DNA from: Bradyrhizobium archetypum
GTDB taxonomy: Bacteria > Pseudomonadota > Alphaproteobacteria > Rhizobiales > Xanthobacteraceae
NCBI RefSeq assembly: GCF_013114835.1
Contig: NZ_JAAVLW010000002.1
Coordinates: 248,001 to 312,000, forward strand
Direction: 5' to 3'
DNA length: 64,000 nucleotides
Position numbers and translations under genes: made by a program. Below the pieces are notes generated by a model. It was given only the letters and a program-made list of their open reading frames with translations, ran no database searches and was not told where the DNA came from. Shown piece after piece: positions 60,934-64,000 of the stretch. Within the stretch, counting starts at the first letter, position 1; every line of letters begins with the position of its first letter.

Positions 60934-62067
60934 ATGAAAAACAGCCTGTTAGCCGGCGCCATCGCCGGGCTGATGCTAGGCACAAGCGCATTCGCCCAAT
61001 CACCGAGTGATCAGCAAAGAACCAATGCGCCGTCGGCGCAAAACCAGTCACCCAAGGCGGCGCCATCGCCTGCGACACCGCCAGATACCCCAAGCGGCAG
61101 GTCGGACACACAGCAACAGCCGACAAATGCCACGGCTGACTCGCCGCGTCCGCAGGCTCAGTCAAACCAGCCTGCTGCCTCTCAATCCGGCGCGGCGTCG
61201 CAGACGAGATCCGACGGCAATGCGGCCAACCCGCCGGCGCAACAGCAGCAGGCTCAGCAGCCGTCGCAGCAACCATCACAGGCTCAGCAACCGGGCGCGT
61301 CTTCACAGCCCTCGCAAGCGCAGACCAATACAGCGCCGCCGGCCAGCAACCAGTCGACCAGCACGCAGCAATCGACCGGTCCGGCCAATACGACCAACAG
61401 CGGGTCTGCACAGCCTTCGGCCAATACGGCGGCTCAACCTTCAAACACGCAGACCAACACCGCGCAATCGCGGACGAACGTCAACGTCTCGGCCAATCTG
61501 ACTGAGAGTCAGCGTACCCGCGTAAGCACGTCGATCAGCCGGCTGAATGTCAAGCCGGTGACCAACGTCAACTTCTCCTTGTCGGTGGGCACCGTGGTAC
61601 CGCGCGATGTGCATTTCGAGCCGCTGCCAGCCGAAGTCGTCGAGGTGATGCCGCAATACCGCGGCTACAACTTCATCCTGGTTCGCGAGGATATCGTGAT
61701 TGTCGATCCCGCGACCTACAAGATCGTCGATGTGCTGCCGCGCGGCGGCCAATCGACCGCGGCTGCCCCGACACCACGCAAGGAGACCTTCTCGGATCGC
61801 GACAGGGAGGTTGTCCGCAAACATGCGCGCTCGTCCAGGACGGAGCAGCGTTCGACCAGAACCGAGCAGCGCACCACGGGCAGCGCCACGTCCACGCGCG
61901 TGCGCGTCGGCGATCGCTTGCCGGACTCGGTCGAGATCAGGTCATTCCCGGATGAGGTTTATCGGGAATCGCCTCGGCTGCGTGAGTATCGCTACATCGA
62001 GCGCGACGATCGGATGTATATCATCGAGCCCGGCGAGCGTCGGATCATCGAGGAAATCGACGACTGA
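60934..62067 (+). CDS. Long DUF1236 protein with Gln/Asn/Ser/Thr-rich linker
   Basis: A 377-residue exported protein. After the signal peptide (MKNSLLAGAIAGLMLGTSAF AQ), residues about 22-185 are low complexity, rich in Gln, Ala, Ser, Asn, Thr and Pro, with imperfect repeats such as QPSQQPSQAQQPG and NTNSGSAQPSANTAAQPSNT. Two DUF1236 segments follow: TVVPRDVHFEPLPAEVVEVM and a C-terminal VRVGDRLPDSVEIRSFPDEV with YIIEPGERRIIEEIDD. Probably an envelope-associated protein whose linker spans the cell wall or extracellular matrix. The shorter relative at 19.7 kb has a single domain. Confidence 0.86.
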   Translation: MKNSLLAGAIAGLMLGTSAFAQSPSDQQRTNAPSAQNQSPKAAPSPATPPDTPSGRSDTQQQPTNATADSPRPQAQSNQPAASQSGAASQTRSDGNAANPPAQQQQAQQPSQQPSQAQQPGASSQPSQAQTNTAPPASNQSTSTQQSTGPANTTNSGSAQPSANTAAQPSNTQTNTAQSRTNVNVSANLTESQRTRVSTSISRLNVKPVTNVNFSLSVGTVVPRDVHFEPLPAEVVEVMPQYRGYNFILVREDIVIVDPATYKIVDVLPRGGQSTAAAPTPRKETFSDRDREVVRKHARSSRTEQRSTRTEQRTTGSATSTRVRVGDRLPDSVEIRSFPDEVYRESPRLREYRYIERDDRMYIIEPGERRIIEEIDD

Positions 62068-62274
62068 CACGTAAGCCAGTGGAGGAGGGAGGCGGTCCTT
62101 GCCTCTCTCCGCCGTCGTGTCTCCGCGATCGATCGTGGTGCTTCCTTGTTTTCCATGCAGCGGAAGAGGTTAAAGTTCAGCGATATCGGGCGCTGACGCC
62201 GGCTTGCGAGGTTTCACCGTCGCACAGGCAACTCACGCGGCGTTCATGCGTTGGGGCCACATGGAGCAACAATA

Positions 62275-62730
62275 ATGGCCACGGAAGTGAAACCCCGCAT
62301 ATCCCACAATACGCTCGTCCTCATCGGCGATGGAAAAAAGGCCCTCTTTCTCCGCAACAAAGGTACCCCCCAGCAGCTCAACCTTGAGGTAGAGCACGTT
62401 CTCGAGCAGGATAATCCGGCAACACGCGAGCAGGGAACCGACCGTCCCGGGCGGTCGATCGGGAGCGTCGGCTCGGCTCGAAGTGCCATGGAGCAAGCCG
62501 ACTGGCATTATATCGCAGAGGAGCGGTTCGCCGACGCCATTGCCGAGGCGCTCTATCGCCTTGCCCATGGCAACCGCTTCGAAAAGCTCGTCGTTGTGGC
62601 GCCCGCGAAGGTGCTCGGCAATCTTCGGCAGGCCTTTCATGCCGAAGTGACCGAGCGGATCGTGGGCGAGATTCCGAAGGAGCTAACGTCCCATCCGATA
62701 CCCGATATCGAACGGCTGATGGCGGCCTAG
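62275..62730 (+). CDS. Host-attachment-family protein
   Basis: A 151-residue protein of the family annotated as required for attachment to host cells, first named in Agrobacterium. Landmarks are TLVLIGDGKKALFLRNKGTP near the start, DWHYIAEERFADAIAEALYR, FEKLVVVAPAKVLGNLRQAF and IVGEIPKELTSHPIPDIERL. The fold is related to ribosome-associated release-factor-like (eRF1/baeRF) domains. GGAGCAACAATA precedes ATG 62275. Whether it truly acts in attachment is uncertain; many relatives are stress-induced. Confidence 0.86.
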   Translation: MATEVKPRISHNTLVLIGDGKKALFLRNKGTPQQLNLEVEHVLEQDNPATREQGTDRPGRSIGSVGSARSAMEQADWHYIAEERFADAIAEALYRLAHGNRFEKLVVVAPAKVLGNLRQAFHAEVTERIVGEIPKELTSHPIPDIERLMAA

Positions 62731-62738
62731 CCGCTGAT

Positions 62739-62761
62739 GGCCGCCGCCGGTCGCGGCGGCC
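62739..62761. terminator. Hairpin between convergent genes
   Basis: GGCCGCCGC-cggtc-GCGGCGGCC, a nine-base perfect stem, starts eight bases after the host-attachment gene stop and separates it from the converging dehydratase gene. No T run. Confidence 0.5.
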
Positions 62762-62790
62762 AGGCCTGCGCCTCTTGCCTTGTATCGCGG

Positions 62791-64000
62791 TCAGGTCACC
62801 GGACCGGGGTTGAACAGCGCGAGCGCGTTGGTCAGCTTCCAGTGCTCTGCCCAGGTCTCGCGGCCGCTTGCCACGTCGAGAATGAGGCGGAAGATCTCCC
62901 AGCCGACGTCTTCGATCGTGGCGTCGCCGGTTGCAATGCTGCCGGCGTCGACATCGATCAGATCGTGCCAGCGTTGCTTCAGCTCGCTGCGCGTGGAGAC
63001 CTTGATGACCGGCACGGCGGCAAGTCCATAGGGCGTGCCGCGGCCGGTGGTGAAGACGTGCAGCGTCATGCCCGAGGCGAGCTGCAGCGTGCCGCAAACG
63101 AAATCGCTGGCCGGCGTCGCCGCAAAAATCAGTCCTTTCTGGCTGGCGCGCTCGCCAGGGGCGAGCACGCCCGCGATCGGGCTGGTACCGGACTTGATCA
63201 CCGAACCCATCGCCTTCTCGACGATGTTGGACAGGCCGCCCTCCTTGTTGCCCGGCGTGGTGTTGGCGCTGCGATCGGCCTCGCCGCCGGCGAGGTAACG
63301 GTCATACCAGGCCATCTCACGCACCAGCGCGTCCGCAACCTCCTGGTTGGCCGCGCGCGGCGTCAGGAGGTGGATGGCATCGCGTACCTCGGTCACTTCG
63401 GAGAACATCACGGTGGCGCCGGCGCGGACCAGAAGATCAGCAGCGAATCCAAGCGCCGGATTGGCGGTCACACCCGAGAACGCATCGCTGCCGCCGCATT
63501 GCATGCCGACCACCAGCGCCGATGCCGGGCAGGTTTCGCGGCGCCGCTCGTTCAGCACCTTGAGACGCGCATCCGCCATCTGCACGATCTCGTCGACGAT
63601 TTCGCCGAAGCCGGTGAGGCCTTCGTCCTGCATGCGCATGATCTCGTCGTCGGCGCTCATGCCCTCGGGCAGCAGCAGCTCGGGCTGCAGCTTCTCGCAG
63701 CCGAGGCCGACAATCATCACCTCGCTGCCAAAATTGGGATTGCGCGCCAGGTTCTGCAGCGTGCGGATCGGAACAGCGGCACCCGGCGCGTTGATAGCGA
63801 CGCCGCAGCCATAGGCATGCGTGATCGCCACCACGCCGTCGACATTGGGATATTTCGGCAACAGCTCCTTTCGAATCCGCTCCAGCGCAAACTCGACCGT
63901 GCCGGCGACGCATTGCACGCTGGTCGAGATCGCGAGGATGTTGCGGGTGCCGACCGAGCCATCGGCATTGCGATAGCCTTCGAACGTGTAGCCTTCCAGC
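62791..64000 (-). CDS. UxaA/GarD-family sugar-acid dehydratase (5' end outside window)
   Basis: About 403 codons of a reverse-strand gene running off the right edge. The frame reads [91 protein letters not shown] and [24 protein letters not shown] segments of altronate/galactarate dehydratases, with the three iron-coordinating Cys-containing motifs. The missing N-terminus would hold the SAF domain. Galactarate dehydratase leads, through a retro-aldolase, to tartronate semialdehyde, so a link with the GlxR gene in this window is possible. Confidence 0.86.
   Translation of the reverse strand, partial: LEGYTFEGYRNADGSVGTRNILAISTSVQCVAGTVEFALERIRKELLPKYPNVDGVVAITHAYGCGVAINAPGAAVPIRTLQNLARNPNFGSEVMIVGLGCEKLQPELLLPEGMSADDEIMRMQDEGLTGFGEIVDEIVQMADARLKVLNERRRETCPASALVVGMQCGGSDAFSGVTANPALGFAADLLVRAGATVMFSEVTEVRDAIHLLTPRAANQEVADALVREMAWYDRYLAGGEADRSANTTPGNKEGGLSNIVEKAMGSVIKSGTSPIAGVLAPGERASQKGLIFAATPASDFVCGTLQLASGMTLHVFTTGRGTPYGLAAVPVIKVSTRSELKQRWHDLIDVDAGSIATGDATIEDVGWEIFRLILDVASGRETWAEHWKLTNALALFNPGPVT

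Noticed and set aside
62378..63097. Reverse frame overlapping the host-attachment and dehydratase genes
   Set aside because: It crosses two well-supported genes and the hairpin between them, and its translation is Arg/Ala/His-rich shadow sequence.
1..64000. tRNA, rRNA, integrase, transposase or prophage genes
   Set aside because: I looked for typical motifs and found none; covariance-model searches would be needed to exclude small RNAs.

Overview
The window looks like a chromosomal segment of a Bradyrhizobium-type alphaproteobacterium (order Hyphomicrobiales). This is inferred from high GC, the gene families and their arrangement (CHASE-free adenylate cyclases with TolB/TPR tails, Bug and ABC_sub_bind periplasmic proteins, DUF1236, DUF3305/DUF3306, DUF6352, DUF4142), and three intergenic palindromic repeats of the kind scattered through Bradyrhizobium genomes. 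No rRNA, tRNA, CRISPR array, integrase or insertion sequence was found.

Layout. 0-7 kb: solute-binding proteins, a TPR protein and two class III nucleotide cyclases. 7.3-19.6 kb: an oxalate/glyoxylate block. frc and oxc sit with a GntR regulator, divergent from a fused acyl-CoA synthetase; an IclR regulator, a PanE-like reductase, gcl, hyi and a tartronate semialdehyde reductase follow. 20-33 kb: a two-subunit ThDP decarboxylase, two 2-hydroxyacid dehydrogenases, an alpha/beta hydrolase, a peptide-type ABC importer, a class II aldolase, a second GntR regulator and an acetylpolyamine-amidohydrolase/HDAC-like enzyme. 33.7-48.2 kb: a membrane-bound, Tat-exported formate dehydrogenase (fdhABC) with a large set of accessory genes: Mrp-type ATPase, 679-residue polyferredoxin, biotin/lipoate-ligase-like protein, DUF6505, DUF6352, DUF3305, DUF3306, an HTH-TorD fusion, a Tat-signal peptide protein, DUF971 and a WD40-cytochrome c fusion. 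48.2-62.7 kb: many very small genes plus redox and envelope genes. Three of them have exact GGAAC-N16/17-CGTT promoters and several others near matches, the signature of the alphaproteobacterial general stress sigma factor EcfG. The right edge cuts a galactarate/altronate dehydratase family gene.

How the genes fit together. Frc and Oxc convert oxalate through oxalyl-CoA to formyl-CoA, CO2 and formate, and the formate dehydrogenase 30 kb away can oxidise the formate for energy. The PanE-like enzyme is a candidate oxalyl-CoA reductase (as PanE2 is in Methylobacterium extorquens). Glyoxylate would then flow through Gcl, Hyi and GlxR to glycerate. The window may therefore encode both energy-yielding and assimilatory branches of oxalate metabolism; only glycerate kinase is not seen.

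Most notable observations: the HTH-TorD fusion preceded by three inverted repeats; paired 17-bp operator-like sites between the oxalate GntR gene and the acyl-CoA synthetase; the PanE2-like gene between oxalate and glyoxylate genes; a stress-promoter-bearing island with a frameshifted DUF2188-like gene; a 14-bp tandem duplication that separated two genes whose stop and start once overlapped; and a C-terminal alcohol dehydrogenase remnant.
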